Positions 11,606 to 20,761 of a stretch of 64,000 bases of DNA are shown piece after piece (the stretch's first letter is position 1; every line of letters starts with the position of its first letter). Source of the stretch: Persicaria tinctoria (taxonomy: Eukaryota > Streptophyta > Magnoliopsida > Caryophyllales > Polygonaceae); contig JBANSL010000004.1 in NCBI GenBank assembly GCA_037127255.1, positions 868,001-932,000 on the forward strand, given 5' to 3'. The position numbers were made by a program, and so were the translations under genes. The notes beneath the pieces are model-generated. The model was not told where the DNA came from and ran no database searches. It worked only from the letters and a program-made list of their open reading frames with translations.

Positions 11606-12400
11606 GGTAAGAGGTTTTTTTTTTATGTCACCTAACTTAATAAATAATTAAGTTATGGTCAGAAATGAAAATAGGAGAACACAAGGGCTGTTTTTGGAAT
11701 TTCTTCAAAAGAGATTCTTTCTTCTCCTTCGAAACACGTTCAGAGACGGGGAGGAGGGTTGCGGCTGAGGTCGGGCACGGGGTCACCGAATCGGGGCTCG
11801 GTGAAGTTCGGCGGCTGCAGGGAGTGTCGGCGGGGGAGGTATCGAAGAGAAAGGGCCGGATTTGGGATCAGCGGCGGTCGAGAGAGAGGGTGTGGGGGAT
11901 GGCGAAGGTGGCCGGATCTGGGGCTCGAGGGTGGATCTGGGGTTCAGTAGGCCGGATCTGGGCTCGAGGGTGGCCGGAAACAATGGCGGGGTGCCGGATC
12001 TGGTGTGGGAGGTGGTCGGCGGTTATAGATCTGGCGAAGAGCGAAGAACAGGGAGGGAAACTTGGGATTGGTGGTGGCTGCTGGTGGATGCTGCTGAAGG
12101 AGGGAGCTGGGATAGGCGGTGCAGGGGATGCGATGAAGAGGATGGTGGTGCGAGTCCTCGGATAGGCGGCGGCGATAGATCCGAGGAGGGCGGATCCGGC
12201 GACGGTGGCCTTGGAGAGGGAGAAGGCGGGGATAGATCCGAGGAGGGCGGATCCGGCGACGGTGGCCTTGGAGAGGGAGAAGGCGGCGGTGTCGCTGGGC
12301 GCGGTGTTGTCGGGAGCAGGGGCCGGAGAGGCGGCGACGGTGAGGAAGGTCGGAGGAAGAGGGAGGATCAATTTAAGGTTCTGTTAGGAAGAAAAGGTTG
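11606..12400 (-). other. GC-rich leader between primer-binding site and pol in copia A
   Basis: This position should encode the Gag protein in a complete copia element. The stretch has no Gag-like fold or zinc knuckle in any frame. The longest minus frame (11868-12371) is a low-complexity alanine/proline/serine sequence. Just upstream of the pol ATG lies a T run on the plus strand and the motif CTTAATAAATAATTAAG, both also present in copy B. The leader therefore seems a family feature. Confidence 0.6.
12174..12287. repeat. 57-bp tandem duplication in copia A leader
   Basis: A 57-base unit beginning GATAGATCCGAGGAGGGCGG occurs twice back to back. It is not seen in copy B. Confidence 0.92.
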
Positions 12401-12408
12401 TGATACCA
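12401..12408 (-). other. Primer-binding site of copia A
   Basis: On the minus strand TGGTATCA directly follows the LTR end. This matches the 3' end of initiator methionine tRNA used by most plant copia elements. Confidence 0.85.
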
Positions 12409-12540
12409 TGTAGAATAGCGGAATTGATGTAAAGTCTTCCTTGAGGGTTTCCATTCATTGATACAACATATATATAGGTTACAAAGGTATTGGGCCTAAA
12501 CGGGGTCCACTATACAATAGGAGACCTATGTAATCTATCA
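12409..12540 (-). repeat. 5' LTR of copia A (132 bp)
   Basis: The minus-strand sequence begins TGATAGATTACATAGG and ends TTCTACA next to the primer-binding site. It aligns along its length with both LTRs of copy B (51264-51401 and 55541-55684). It is unusually short for a copia LTR. No matching 3' LTR remains. Confidence 0.88.
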
Positions 12541-12965
12541 CTATTTATTATTTATTTTTCTCTTTATCTCTTTAACCCAAGTGTATTTTTTTCTATTATT
12601 TTTAACACATTTACTAATCAATTGATTTAATTAAAAATATTGAATTAAATCTAATGTCTATGATTTATCTATATCTAAATATTATTTATAAAAAAATCGC
12701 GCTATGACGCGGGGATCGTAATAGTTGCAAATTAAACTTACAAAATAGTTACTCCTAACAAGCTATTTTTCAATTAAAGAAAAAAAAATGGTATTATTTT
12801 TCGTGACTGTTTGGTAAAAAATTGTGTGTATGTGTGAAGAGAAATAGTTCTTTTAAATTCCTAATCGTTTCTATTTAGGGAGATTAATCATCACTTGTAG
12901 AGGTTTAGGGATTCAATTGCATATTCTGACTTTAGTGCTGTAGGTTCTCTGGATTGGAATCCGAC
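12541..12965. other. AT-rich spacer between two retroelements, no gene seen
   Basis: Only short open frames and A/T runs occur here. It forms the flank of copia A and the left flank of the LINE insertion. Confidence 0.5.
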
Positions 12966-12976
12966 CTCTCACATGA
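12966..12976. repeat. Candidate LINE target site duplication (left copy)
   Basis: CTCTCACATGA directly precedes the plus-strand T run (the LINE poly(A) tail) and recurs at 19870-19880. This gives an 11-bp flanking duplication. Confidence 0.75.
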
Positions 12977-13025
12977 TTTTTTTTTTTTTTTTTTTTGATT
13001 GAGTAAGAATTCGGATGCAAAGAAG

Positions 13026-16000
13026 CTATCCGACGGCATCCTTTCGGATGAGGTCGAGAAGACCTGGGTCGTTATGTAGCTGGGGATATGGTGCAATCTG
13101 GGCAAGGTGTGCAACCTTATCTGCCGCGCAATTGCTGGTACGAAGAACGTGGGAGAACGAAACTTCGTGAAATCCTGTTAGGAGTGTACTTATGTCAGCC
13201 ATGATTAGTTCGATTTCCCATGGGCAAGTATTTTTGGACTGGAAATGTCTAATTATAATCAATGAATCTCCTTCGATGATAATTTTAGGTATCTTTAATT
13301 CCAAGGCTTTGAGTACACCTTTTCTGAGTGCTAGTGCTTCAGTCATTAGGGGTGTTTGTTGTCCAACCATGTCATTATCCATCGCAATTACCCTTCCAGA
13401 GCTGTCACGTATAATATATCCTATTGAGCATTGCCTATTACCTGATGCGGATCCGTCGAAATTGAGTTTTACTTTTCCGTTAGGCGGTTTCTTCCACTTG
13501 GTTGTCTTTCTGTTATGTCCTCTGGTTTGGTCGTATTCTGTAGCTCTCAGTTGCCTCCTGTCAGTTTCCCCTTCATATACTTCCGCTTTCACCCATTCGT
13601 TGAAGTAAGAGTCAACAAGTTTTGCAAAACCCCATTCATTTGGTGGTTTTTGTTGTTGGAAGATGAGTTTGTTGCGCACCATCCAGATAGTCCACCAGTG
13701 AAAAACTACCTTTTCTCGTTTTCGTTTGTCTAGTTGGTTTCCTAGTTTATTTATTATTTCCTCTACCTTCCTTGACACGTCTATGTCATTTTTGATCTGA
13801 CTCATAATTTGGGGGGATAGGATCGAGCAACATGTCGAGAATCTGCACTCAAACAGAAGGTGGGTTGCATCTTCTTCATGTTTGTTACACAACGCGCAAT
13901 AGGGAGGTATTGCTATTCCTCTTTTCGCAAGACGAGTCGCCGTTGGGAGACCATTCTGACATACCTTCCACATGAAATTTTTAATTTTGGGGGGAACGTT
14001 CAGGTTCCATATCCATGCGTTGTTGTTATTGTTGAACTCAGTCGATTTTGTGTTAAGTTTATATGCACTTGACGTTGTAAACCATCCTTTTTTATCTGGC
14101 CACCAGTACATTCTGTCTTGAATTTTGTTTATCGGTAGCGGAACATTTGCGATTTGTTGCGCTTTATCAGGTGGCATTACAGTTTGAAGTTTATCGATAT
14201 TCCATCTGTCATTTAAAATATATTGGTCAGCCGTTTCCTCCCAGTTGGTATGTGTCGGATTAAGACATGTACTTTGTATGTCCTTGATGGGGGCCCATCT
14301 ATCAATCCAAAATTTAACCGTTTTTCCGTCTCCAATTGACCAAGCCAACCCATCTTTGAAAGGCTCGATAAGTTTTCTTAGTTGTGTCCATTGCCACGAG
14401 GCATTTCCTTTTTTGTCGTATTTAAGAATTGGTGTTTCTTTTAGGTATTTGTACTTAATGATCTTGACCCAACAATTTTCTGGTTCTGCCATGATTTTCC
14501 ATATAAGCTTCATTTGTAGTGCCTCATTCATTTCCTTGGTCTTTCTCAAACCCACACCACCTTTTGATTTAGGTTTACATACTCTGTTCCATCCAATCAG
14601 TGGTTTATACTGTAGGTCTTTGTTCCAGAAGAATTTTCTATTTACTTTATCCAGTTCATCATGAATTGTTGTTGGTAGCATGAAACTCTGCATTGCAAAT
14701 AGTGGCTTTGCAGCTAGATTGGCATTAATTAGGACCATCCTACCATGTTGGGATAATGAATCCGCTCTCCATTTTGCCAGTTGGTTTGTAGTCTTTCCCA
14801 CGATATCCTCAAAGGTCCTCTTGTTAACCTTTCCATTCACTATTGGGCATCCTAAATATTTATCCAGTTTGACATGATTTGAAATATGTAGGTATCCTTC
14901 AATGGTTGGTACTCTTGAAGTCTGGATCCCCGGTGAGATCTGGAATGCTGATTTGTTATAGTTTACTTTTTGCCCAGATAAGCGACAATAGTCATCAATT
15001 ATTTTTCTAATGTTTTCGCATGCTGTTTTGTTTCCTTTTGTGAAGATGATAATATCATCGGCAAAGGCTAAGAATGGTACCTTAGGTCCCGAATGGCCAA
15101 ATTTAAAACCGATCCCAGATTGGGGGTTGTTTGATTCACAGGTGAGCTTTCGTGCTAAAACTTCCGCTCCAAGGATAAATAGAAATGGGGATAAAGGATC
15201 CCCTTGGCGCAGACCCCTTGAAGGCTTGAAAACTTCTGTAGGCCCATTATTCACTAGTACCGAAAAGGAAACAGATGTCACACATTCCATTATTAATGAG
15301 ATAACATAGTCTGAAAATCCAAATCTTTTCAGGACTTCTACAGTGAAGGTCCAGTCGACTCTGTCATAAGCTTTTTCCATGTCTAATTTAATGGCTAACC
15401 AGCCTTCAGAGCCTCTCCTTAATTTGAAAGAGTGAAAAATCTCGTGTGCAATCAAGATGTTGTCTTGTATAGCCCTGTCAGACACGAAGGCTCCTTGGAA
15501 CGGGTGAATTAGTTTTCCTATCACCTTTTTTATTCTTTCTGTTAGAATCTTTGATATGATTTTGTATACAGTGGAACATAGACTAATAGGTCTATAATCT
15601 GATGTTTTAGTGGGATTGTCATATTTGGGTAGCAGGGTTATAAATGTGTGATTTATTTGTCGTAAAATTTTCCCTGAGTGGAAGAAAGCTTTGACCGCTT
15701 TGGTTACATCCATTCCTATAATGTCCCAATAGGTTTTATAGAATTCTGCAGTCATACCGTCTGGTCCAGGCGACTTGTTCAAACTTAGAGACCAGACGAC
15801 ATTTTTAATTTCACTATTTGTAGGTTGCCTACTAATGGCTCTGTTTTCATCATCTGTAATCATACTCGGAATGAGATCAAGATAATCATTTAATAATTGT
15901 GGATGAGTTTGTTCCTTCGAAAATCTTCGCTTAAAATCGTTCTTGATTTCTTCTCGGATATTAGTTTCCCCAATGATTTGTACACCTTCCGTAGTCGTAA

Positions 16001-17147
16001 TATTCCTTATGCTTTTCCTATTCCTTCTCCCGGAAGCGACCCTATGAAAATAAGTTGTGTTTGAGTCGGTAAGTTTGAGGTGTTTTGATTTAGCTCTCTG
16101 CCCCCAATACTCCTTTTGGAATTTTAACAACTTCTCCTTTTTCTGAACTAGTTGTTTTTCGATTGTTTTCTCTTTAGCTGTGCTCCCACAAGTTTTTGAT
16201 TGAATATTGACAAGTTCATTTTCCACTAACTGTATTTGTCTAAACACGTTCCCAAATGACGTTTTATTCCATGCCTTAATTTTTCCTTTTAGCAATTTGG
16301 TTTTGTGCACTAACCTAAACATTGCCGATCCTACACATCTGGTTCGCCATACCTGTTTTACTATATTTCTGAGATCCTTTCGCTGGAGCCACATGTTCTC
16401 AAATTTGAAAGGTGGGGGTGTGAATGCAGACCCCGTTGTTAGGGATAATGAAATCGGGCAATGGTCAGAACCTGTGAATGCTCCATTAAAAGTTGTGATG
16501 TCGGGAAATGTGGTCAGAAATTCATGTTGCACCAATACTCTATCAAGTTTTTCCCAAATATTATCCTCCTCCTCCCTTCGTTTCCTCCAAGTAAATTGAT
16601 TACCAAATGATGGGATTTCAAACAACGAACAGTGGTTCTTAAAATCAGTTAGTCTCGCATATCGCGTGTGATTGTTATCTACCCCTCCCTTTTTCTCGCT
16701 GCTGTTTCCGATTTCATCGAGATCACCAATCACTAGACATGGTAAAGATTCATTCATAACAATACTATTCAGTTCACTCCAGAAAGGATTCTTGTCAGAT
16801 TCATGCGGAGGGGCGTATACAAAATAAAGGATACCTGCAAAGTTTTTATCTGTATATGAATACTTTACTCGTATAACTCTTGAGTTTACTATATCCACCT
16901 CAATTGACTCGTTAATTAGTGCGTTTTCACTCCACAGAAGGCCTATTCCTCCTGTTTTATCGTTTTCTAGTGACCAAATGGCGTTACTGTACCCAGTTGT
17001 TCTCCATATTTTTTCAAGGGGGGTTTTGTTTGTTCTCATCTCTGCTACTGCCATGATCGACAGGTGTTGATTAATTCTCATAGCTTTTATATCATTCCAT
17101 ATGCTCGATTTTCCAATACCCCTCACATTCCAGAAGCAAATCTTCAT
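13026..17147 (-). CDS. LINE ORF2: endonuclease / reverse transcriptase / RNase H
   Basis: This ORF encodes the retrotransposition enzyme of the LINE, which nicks target DNA and copies its own RNA onto it. The 1373-residue frame is open throughout. The N-terminal apurinic-type endonuclease (about 1-230) shows FWNVRGIG, VAEMRT, VIGDLDEI and SDHCPI. The RT domain (about 430-780) shows SPGPDGM, YRPISLCS, LDMEKAYDRVDW, GLRQGDPLSP and the catalytic FADD. A zf-RVT domain follows (CALCNKHEEDATHLLFEC). A C-terminal RNase H (about 1230-1350) keeps FDGSASG, TEALAL, EGDS and SNCAAD. All catalytic motifs I can check are present. The ATG overlaps the stop of the upstream frame (ATGA). Loss of activity by single substitutions cannot be excluded. 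Confidence 0.95.
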   Translation of the reverse strand: MKICFWNVRGIGKSSIWNDIKAMRINQHLSIMAVAEMRTNKTPLEKIWRTTGYSNAIWSLENDKTGGIGLLWSENALINESIEVDIVNSRVIRVKYSYTDKNFAGILYFVYAPPHESDKNPFWSELNSIVMNESLPCLVIGDLDEIGNSSEKKGGVDNNHTRYARLTDFKNHCSLFEIPSFGNQFTWRKRREEEDNIWEKLDRVLVQHEFLTTFPDITTFNGAFTGSDHCPISLSLTTGSAFTPPPFKFENMWLQRKDLRNIVKQVWRTRCVGSAMFRLVHKTKLLKGKIKAWNKTSFGNVFRQIQLVENELVNIQSKTCGSTAKEKTIEKQLVQKKEKLLKFQKEYWGQRAKSKHLKLTDSNTTYFHRVASGRRNRKSIRNITTTEGVQIIGETNIREEIKNDFKRRFSKEQTHPQLLNDYLDLIPSMITDDENRAISRQPTNSEIKNVVWSLSLNKSPGPDGMTAEFYKTYWDIIGMDVTKAVKAFFHSGKILRQINHTFITLLPKYDNPTKTSDYRPISLCSTVYKIISKILTERIKKVIGKLIHPFQGAFVSDRAIQDNILIAHEIFHSFKLRRGSEGWLAIKLDMEKAYDRVDWTFTVEVLKRFGFSDYVISLIMECVTSVSFSVLVNNGPTEVFKPSRGLRQGDPLSPFLFILGAEVLARKLTCESNNPQSGIGFKFGHSGPKVPFLAFADDIIIFTKGNKTACENIRKIIDDYCRLSGQKVNYNKSAFQISPGIQTSRVPTIEGYLHISNHVKLDKYLGCPIVNGKVNKRTFEDIVGKTTNQLAKWRADSLSQHGRMVLINANLAAKPLFAMQSFMLPTTIHDELDKVNRKFFWNKDLQYKPLIGWNRVCKPKSKGGVGLRKTKEMNEALQMKLIWKIMAEPENCWVKIIKYKYLKETPILKYDKKGNASWQWTQLRKLIEPFKDGLAWSIGDGKTVKFWIDRWAPIKDIQSTCLNPTHTNWEETADQYILNDRWNIDKLQTVMPPDKAQQIANVPLPINKIQDRMYWWPDKKGWFTTSSAYKLNTKSTEFNNNNNAWIWNLNVPPKIKNFMWKVCQNGLPTATRLAKRGIAIPPYCALCNKHEEDATHLLFECRFSTCCSILSPQIMSQIKNDIDVSRKVEEIINKLGNQLDKRKREKVVFHWWTIWMVRNKLIFQQQKPPNEWGFAKLVDSYFNEWVKAEVYEGETDRRQLRATEYDQTRGHNRKTTKWKKPPNGKVKLNFDGSASGNRQCSIGYIIRDSSGRVIAMDNDMVGQQTPLMTEALALRKGVLKALELKIPKIIIEGDSLIIIRHFQSKNTCPWEIELIMADISTLLTGFHEVSFSHVLRTSNCAADKVAHLAQIAPYPQLHNDPGLLDLIRKDAVG

Positions 17148-18775
17148 TTAAACAAGATTTGACCTATTAGAAGCCACGATTGTCTAACTTCTAATAGGGA
17201 AATGCTGTGCACATGATGATTTTTCACTTGTTCTGCTCTTCCTCCTTTGTCTATTCTCTGTTTAATTTTGTTGGTGATACTTTTATTTACCCATTTGGTT
17301 TTCCGTAGTTGAGTGTTGGCTTTGACATTCTTTAGCCATCTTAATTGATATGCCCTTGAGACAGTTTTGATCCCAACCATTTTAACCCCTACTTTCATTA
17401 CACTATTGCTATTAAGTTTAGATCTGCTATATTTGCTCCATCTGATCCAAGAAAGACACATCAGCTCCTTGGAAAAGAATATGTTCTTTTTAGGAGATAA
17501 CTCATTAAAAGTGAGAGTTAAATAGTAATAACCATTTAACCCCAACAGATGCTTACAACTTTTAGTTTTTATGTGATCAATCATAAAATTTGGATGTTGC
17601 TCATAAGTCCATAACCGTACACAGAAAGTAAGGTCACTCATTGAGGAAATCAACCATAGATGAACAATACCATGCATTTTAATACATACCCCTATATAAT
17701 GCCAAACCCGAGGGGGTGACATTATACAAAATGTCCAAAGTTCATTACATAGATGAAGATACTGCATAACTAGCCGAGCATACCCTAGGGTAATATGATC
17801 ACTAATCCAATCATAGAAACAAGCTAGAAATACAGCGCACATACTTGTTCTTGAGACATCAACACCATAGACATATAACACAAGTTTACAACACAAGTAT
17901 ATAACACAAGCCGGCAAGAGGAAAGAGACCAGGAGGGCCACAACCCTTGCAGAGCACATTAAGTCAAATGGAGCAGCCATGGAAGCCATCCTAGTCCTAG
18001 CATGTTTAGACCCTTTTTGACAGTAACACCAACCACCAAATCTGGTTTTACCCAAATTTTGACTCTTCCAGCACAACGTAATCTTATCGCATTTGTAAGC
18101 TATACCCTTCAGCAAGGATGATACTGCATTAGTTCTTCCTGGGCTGATCAAACACCACCTGAATTCACATTTTGAAAGCACTTTCATCCTTGCCAACCTC
18201 AACTGATAACATCCCAAGAGGGATGTACCAGGAGCGACAGATGGATTACTCGTAGGGAATAAATCCCGGATTGGCTTGGCTTTGTATTCAAAACAGGCAT
18301 CATAAACCTTGGTGAATGGTAGAGCAGCCGCAGGAAAAACCAAAACAGCACCACCCTTAATTACATCATGAGGGATTAAAAACGGTAGCCCTGGCAAACA
18401 AAAAGCTTTCTTCCATAGTTGTATGTATAGTGATAACATGACCAGTAACCACACATACAGCAATGAAAGACCAATTTGACCTAAGAGTGTATACCAAATC
18501 AAATAGGGCATTGCAATCATTCTACAATTTCTTGTCTGTTCTATTTCTGCACGGGAGATTTCATAAACAAAATTAATGTTAAGAAATCCCATCAAACAGT
18601 TTCGCCTTACCTTGGCATCACTGGAGAATGAGCCCTCCTCAGCCTCTTTGCATTCAACAGAGTTTGGTTTGTCCTTTCGGAAAGTCTCCGCAATATCACC
18701 TCCCAAATCAAACCAGTTAATTGAATTAAAGGTAGAATGAAGTTCATCAGAAGTTTCCACACATACCTGATCCAA
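17144..18775 (-). CDS. LINE upstream open frame (543 codons), function unrecognised
   Basis: This long frame ends with TGA overlapping the ATG of ORF2 (ATGA at 17147-17144). It occupies the place of LINE ORF1, but I see neither the RNA-binding domain nor the CCHC zinc knuckle of plant LINE ORF1 proteins. The product is cysteine- and tryptophan-rich with several hydrophobic stretches; the last 100 residues are lysine/arginine-rich. It could be a decayed ORF1, a captured host segment, or a frame open by chance in 5' UTR. The first 60 residues (DQVCVETSDELHSTF onward) look more protein-like than the rest. Whether it is translated is unknown. Confidence 0.4.
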   Translation of the reverse strand: MDQVCVETSDELHSTFNSINWFDLGGDIAETFRKDKPNSVECKEAEEGSFSSDAKVRRNCLMGFLNINFVYEISRAEIEQTRNCRMIAMPYLIWYTLLGQIGLSLLYVWLLVMLSLYIQLWKKAFCLPGLPFLIPHDVIKGGAVLVFPAAALPFTKVYDACFEYKAKPIRDLFPTSNPSVAPGTSLLGCYQLRLARMKVLSKCEFRWCLISPGRTNAVSSLLKGIAYKCDKITLCWKSQNLGKTRFGGWCYCQKGSKHARTRMASMAAPFDLMCSARVVALLVSFLLPACVIYLCCKLVLYVYGVDVSRTSMCAVFLACFYDWISDHITLGYARLVMQYLHLCNELWTFCIMSPPRVWHYIGVCIKMHGIVHLWLISSMSDLTFCVRLWTYEQHPNFMIDHIKTKSCKHLLGLNGYYYLTLTFNELSPKKNIFFSKELMCLSWIRWSKYSRSKLNSNSVMKVGVKMVGIKTVSRAYQLRWLKNVKANTQLRKTKWVNKSITNKIKQRIDKGGRAEQVKNHHVHSISLLEVRQSWLLIGQILFK

Positions 18776-19041
18776 ATCCGTATACTCTTGACCACAAAGG
18801 GTTTGCCAATGAAGGCTAAAAACAGAGAGATACGGTCTATCCTACTTCCAAAAAGCGAGACCACCCAACGCCAGATGATGACTAGCCTCCATAAATCCTT
18901 TCCAGGGCAAGACAACGATGTCTCAATTCGCGTCACCGCTCTCGATTTCAGAGTTTCCACATGAGTATCATAGGAGACGGGCATGTCCTTAGGGAGTTTA
19001 TAGCCCTCCGGCTGGTTTTTTCCTTTACAGGGTTTAGACAT
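18607..19041 (-). CDS. LINE 5' region open frame (144 codons), unrecognised
   Basis: The frame starts at ATG 19041 in a TAATG overlap with the stop of the next upstream frame. It overlaps the 543-codon frame in another phase. The N-terminus is basic (MSKPCKGKNQPEGYKLPKDM). I recognise no domain. GT-type splice donors occur inside it (after GATTTGGATCAG and after GATGCCAAG on the minus strand), so spliced versions are possible. Confidence 0.3.
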   Translation of the reverse strand: MSKPCKGKNQPEGYKLPKDMPVSYDTHVETLKSRAVTRIETSLSCPGKDLWRLVIIWRWVVSLFGSRIDRISLFLAFIGKPFVVKSIRIWIRYVWKLLMNFILPLIQLTGLIWEVILRRLSERTNQTLLNAKRLRRAHSPVMPR

Positions 19042-19811
19042 TACATTTGAGGAGCAGGATCTTCTGCTACCTTGTGTTTTTTCCTTTTGTCAACTCCAGT
19101 AGGCGCCAACAGAATTACACAGACAGAAAAATAGATAGAGATTAGACTTTCAAATATTAGAGTTTTAAGGACAGGAAAGAGGAAGGTGCTGAGACAACAA
19201 CACCACCACCAACGTCTTGGATTATTTGGATCATCCGACCCCAAAGCGAGGAGGGATAGAGAGAGAGTACTAACCCTTCCAAAGCCGAGAAGCAAGCAGA
19301 GAACATCATCCCGGCCAAACTCACCGACGAACAACCAGGAAACGCTACAAGGACAGCAGCCACCCGAGAACGCCCAAATCGACACCAGATCGGAGCCCAA
19401 AGACATCAGCCAATAGATCTTCAAGCAACAGCCGGAACATGGAGGATTTGGCCACGGCGGGGGCCGAAGAGACCATACCCGCACCCAAGCCACCAACAAG
19501 AGACTCAAAACCTCCTCCGCGGGACGCCGATCAACCATAAGAGCCCTAAGGCTAAACCAACAACTACTCCCCAATTTTGAGAAGTCAAAACAATCCTCTT
19601 CAAATTTTCCATCGAAGAGCACCCCAAGGTACCCGAAAACGAGAGGTCGGCTGGAGAAAGGATCATCATTAAATCGAAGAGGGTAGAACAAGAAATCAGA
19701 CTTTATTTTGTACTGGGTGAGGTTTGATTTCTCAATCAATCTAGGGCTCTTTCGGAGGAAGATGAACTCAATCACAAAGAGGGCGGTGTCTAATTTGGGG
19801 TTCTCGATCAA
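19041..19811 (-). CDS. LINE 5' leader open frame (256 codons), doubtful
   Basis: This is the first of the three chained frames. It has strings of tryptophan, cysteine and leucine typical of a shadow frame in GC-rich or tandem-repeat leader sequence. It ends in a basic stretch (DKRKKHKVAEDPAPQ) before the TAATG overlap. It is listed because the chained overlaps are unusual; it may simply be 5' UTR. Confidence 0.2.
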   Translation of the reverse strand: MIENPKLDTALFVIEFIFLRKSPRLIEKSNLTQYKIKSDFLFYPLRFNDDPFSSRPLVFGYLGVLFDGKFEEDCFDFSKLGSSCWFSLRALMVDRRPAEEVLSLLLVAWVRVWSLRPPPWPNPPCSGCCLKIYWLMSLGSDLVSIWAFSGGCCPCSVSWLFVGEFGRDDVLCLLLGFGRVSTLSLSLLALGSDDPNNPRRWWWCCCLSTFLFPVLKTLIFESLISIYFSVCVILLAPTGVDKRKKHKVAEDPAPQM

Positions 19812-19869
19812 AAAGAGAGTTTCTCTCTCTTGTTTTCTCTCTCATGCTACCCGTTTATTTTTTCATATT

Positions 19870-19880
19870 CTCTCACATGA
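19870..19880. repeat. Candidate LINE target site duplication (right copy)
   Basis: CTCTCACATGA matches the left copy exactly and defines the 5' end of the LINE. Confidence 0.75.
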
Positions 19881-20050
19881 ATATTGTTTGTTCGCATGGA
19901 TTCGGATTCGTGATCACCGGGAAAGGAGTTGAATACAAATATTTTGTGGCGGAATTTTCACCAATCACCATCACATATTGTATGAAACAACAAGAGACCT
20001 TAATATATTTTGAGCTAATTAAGCCATTAAATTTGTCAACACCGTAGCGG

Positions 20051-20488
20051 TCAAAGCCTGACCTTCCCAGCCAACATAAAAGCCTTATAGGCAACCGAGC
20101 GAACCACCCCCGCACCGCCCCAGCCCCTCTCTAACTCCTTCACCGCCTTCTCCCCCAGCAGCTTCACCACTCTCTCCCTTGCCGTCACCACCGCCGACCA
20201 AGACCCGACCATCCCCAAGAACCCCTCAAACGACATCGTTTTCGGGATGTCCAGCTCCAACGGCTCCCCCTCCGACCCCAGCCCCACCGGCTCGAACGGA
20301 AACGGCAGCGTTTTGTACCCTTCCAACAAGTGCCTTATATTCGGGTCGTCTCCTGCCACCGCTTCATGATGGAATCGAACTCCGGGTCGACCACGATGTC
20401 GTTGTAGCACCAGACGGCCAGGACCCCGCCTGGTTTCCGGAGAAGACGGGCGGCGGCCGCGTAAAAGGTCGGCAGGTCGAACCAGTGT
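20051..20488 (-). pseudogene. 3' part of a plant SAM-dependent methyltransferase gene
   Basis: Read on the minus strand, this encodes the C-terminal half of a class I methyltransferase of the plant family whose N-terminus is MAxLFxKQAxxYxxxRPxYP. It starts in VHWFDLPTFYAAAARLL, then RKPGGVLAVWCYNDI, then a frameshift after MKRWQETT, then DPNIRHLLEGYKTLPFPFEPVGL, SFEGFLGMVGSWSAV and the end AFMLAGKVRL. The frameshift removes the residues expected between ETT and DPNIR, probably a deletion of about 16 bases with GAC microhomology. The segment is cut at 20488/20489 by an LTR element. The roughly 70 residues that should precede VHWF are missing from the window. The gene's first exon is at 27668-27801. 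Confidence 0.85.
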
Positions 20489-20741
20489 ACGGTTTCGTGC
20501 ATTAAAGCCTCGACCTATTTAAATACGGTAACCGTTTCTTTTATTGAAGACTCAACTTGTATAAATAAGATGAGATAGATTCATATCAGAGAGGACTGAC
20601 TTGAGCGTCGGAGGGTCCTACGGGGGAGACAAGCTCCGCCCCGACCTCGTTTGTTCTTGTTTTGCAGGCTACGATTCGAGCTGAGTCGATAGTCAAGATC
20701 AGTCGTCTTCATCAACTATGATGCAGATTTTATGCATCACA
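20489..20741 (+). repeat. Left LTR copy of the Tat-like element
   Basis: It runs from ACGGTTTCGTGCATTAAAG to ATTTTATGCATCACA and matches 23823-24075. It contains a TATA-like TATAAATAAG near 20558. Its first bases abut methyltransferase coding sequence, consistent with a deletion junction. Confidence 0.85.
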
Positions 20742-20743
20742 AT

Positions 20744-20761
20744 TGGCGCCGTCCGTGGGGA
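20744..20761 (+). other. Primer-binding site, TGGCGCC type
   Basis: TGGCGCCGTCCGTGGGGA lies two bases after the LTR. This motif is a signature of plant gypsy elements and separates this element from the three copia elements, which use TGGTATCA. Confidence 0.85.

Larger units (their letters stand above)
4918..12540 (-). mobile_element. Ty1-copia retrotransposon copy A, truncated and rearranged
   Basis: On the minus strand the order is 5' LTR (12409-12540), primer-binding site, a GC-rich leader, protease-integrase ORF and the start of reverse transcriptase. The element stops at 4918 without a second LTR. It closely matches copy B (51264-55684): 9221-9324 appears identical to the copy B segment near 52980-53092, and the RT piece 4918-5277 matches 52627-52977 closely. 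A CACTA element splits it at 5278-9217, and an inverted duplication occupies 9325-10242. The loss of the 3' half and 3' LTR at 4917/4918 looks like a deletion with ATG microhomology. Confidence 0.92.
12977..19869 (-). mobile_element. Full-length L1-type LINE, about 6.9 kb
   Basis: The element is on the minus strand. Its 3' end is a poly(A) tail (T run at 12977-12996 on the plus strand). A short 3' UTR precedes an intact 1373-residue ORF2 at 13026-17147. About 2.7 kb of 5' sequence with three chained ORFs completes it. The 11-bp repeat CTCTCACATGA flanks it at 12966-12976 and 19870-19880, which sets the 5' boundary at about 19869. Elements of this type insert by target-primed reverse transcription and are usually 5' truncated; full length plus an open ORF2 suggests a recent insertion. 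Confidence 0.85.

Noticed and set aside
11665..12413. Long plus-strand glycine/arginine frames
   Set aside because: They are shadows of the GC-rich copia leader; no homology and no start context.
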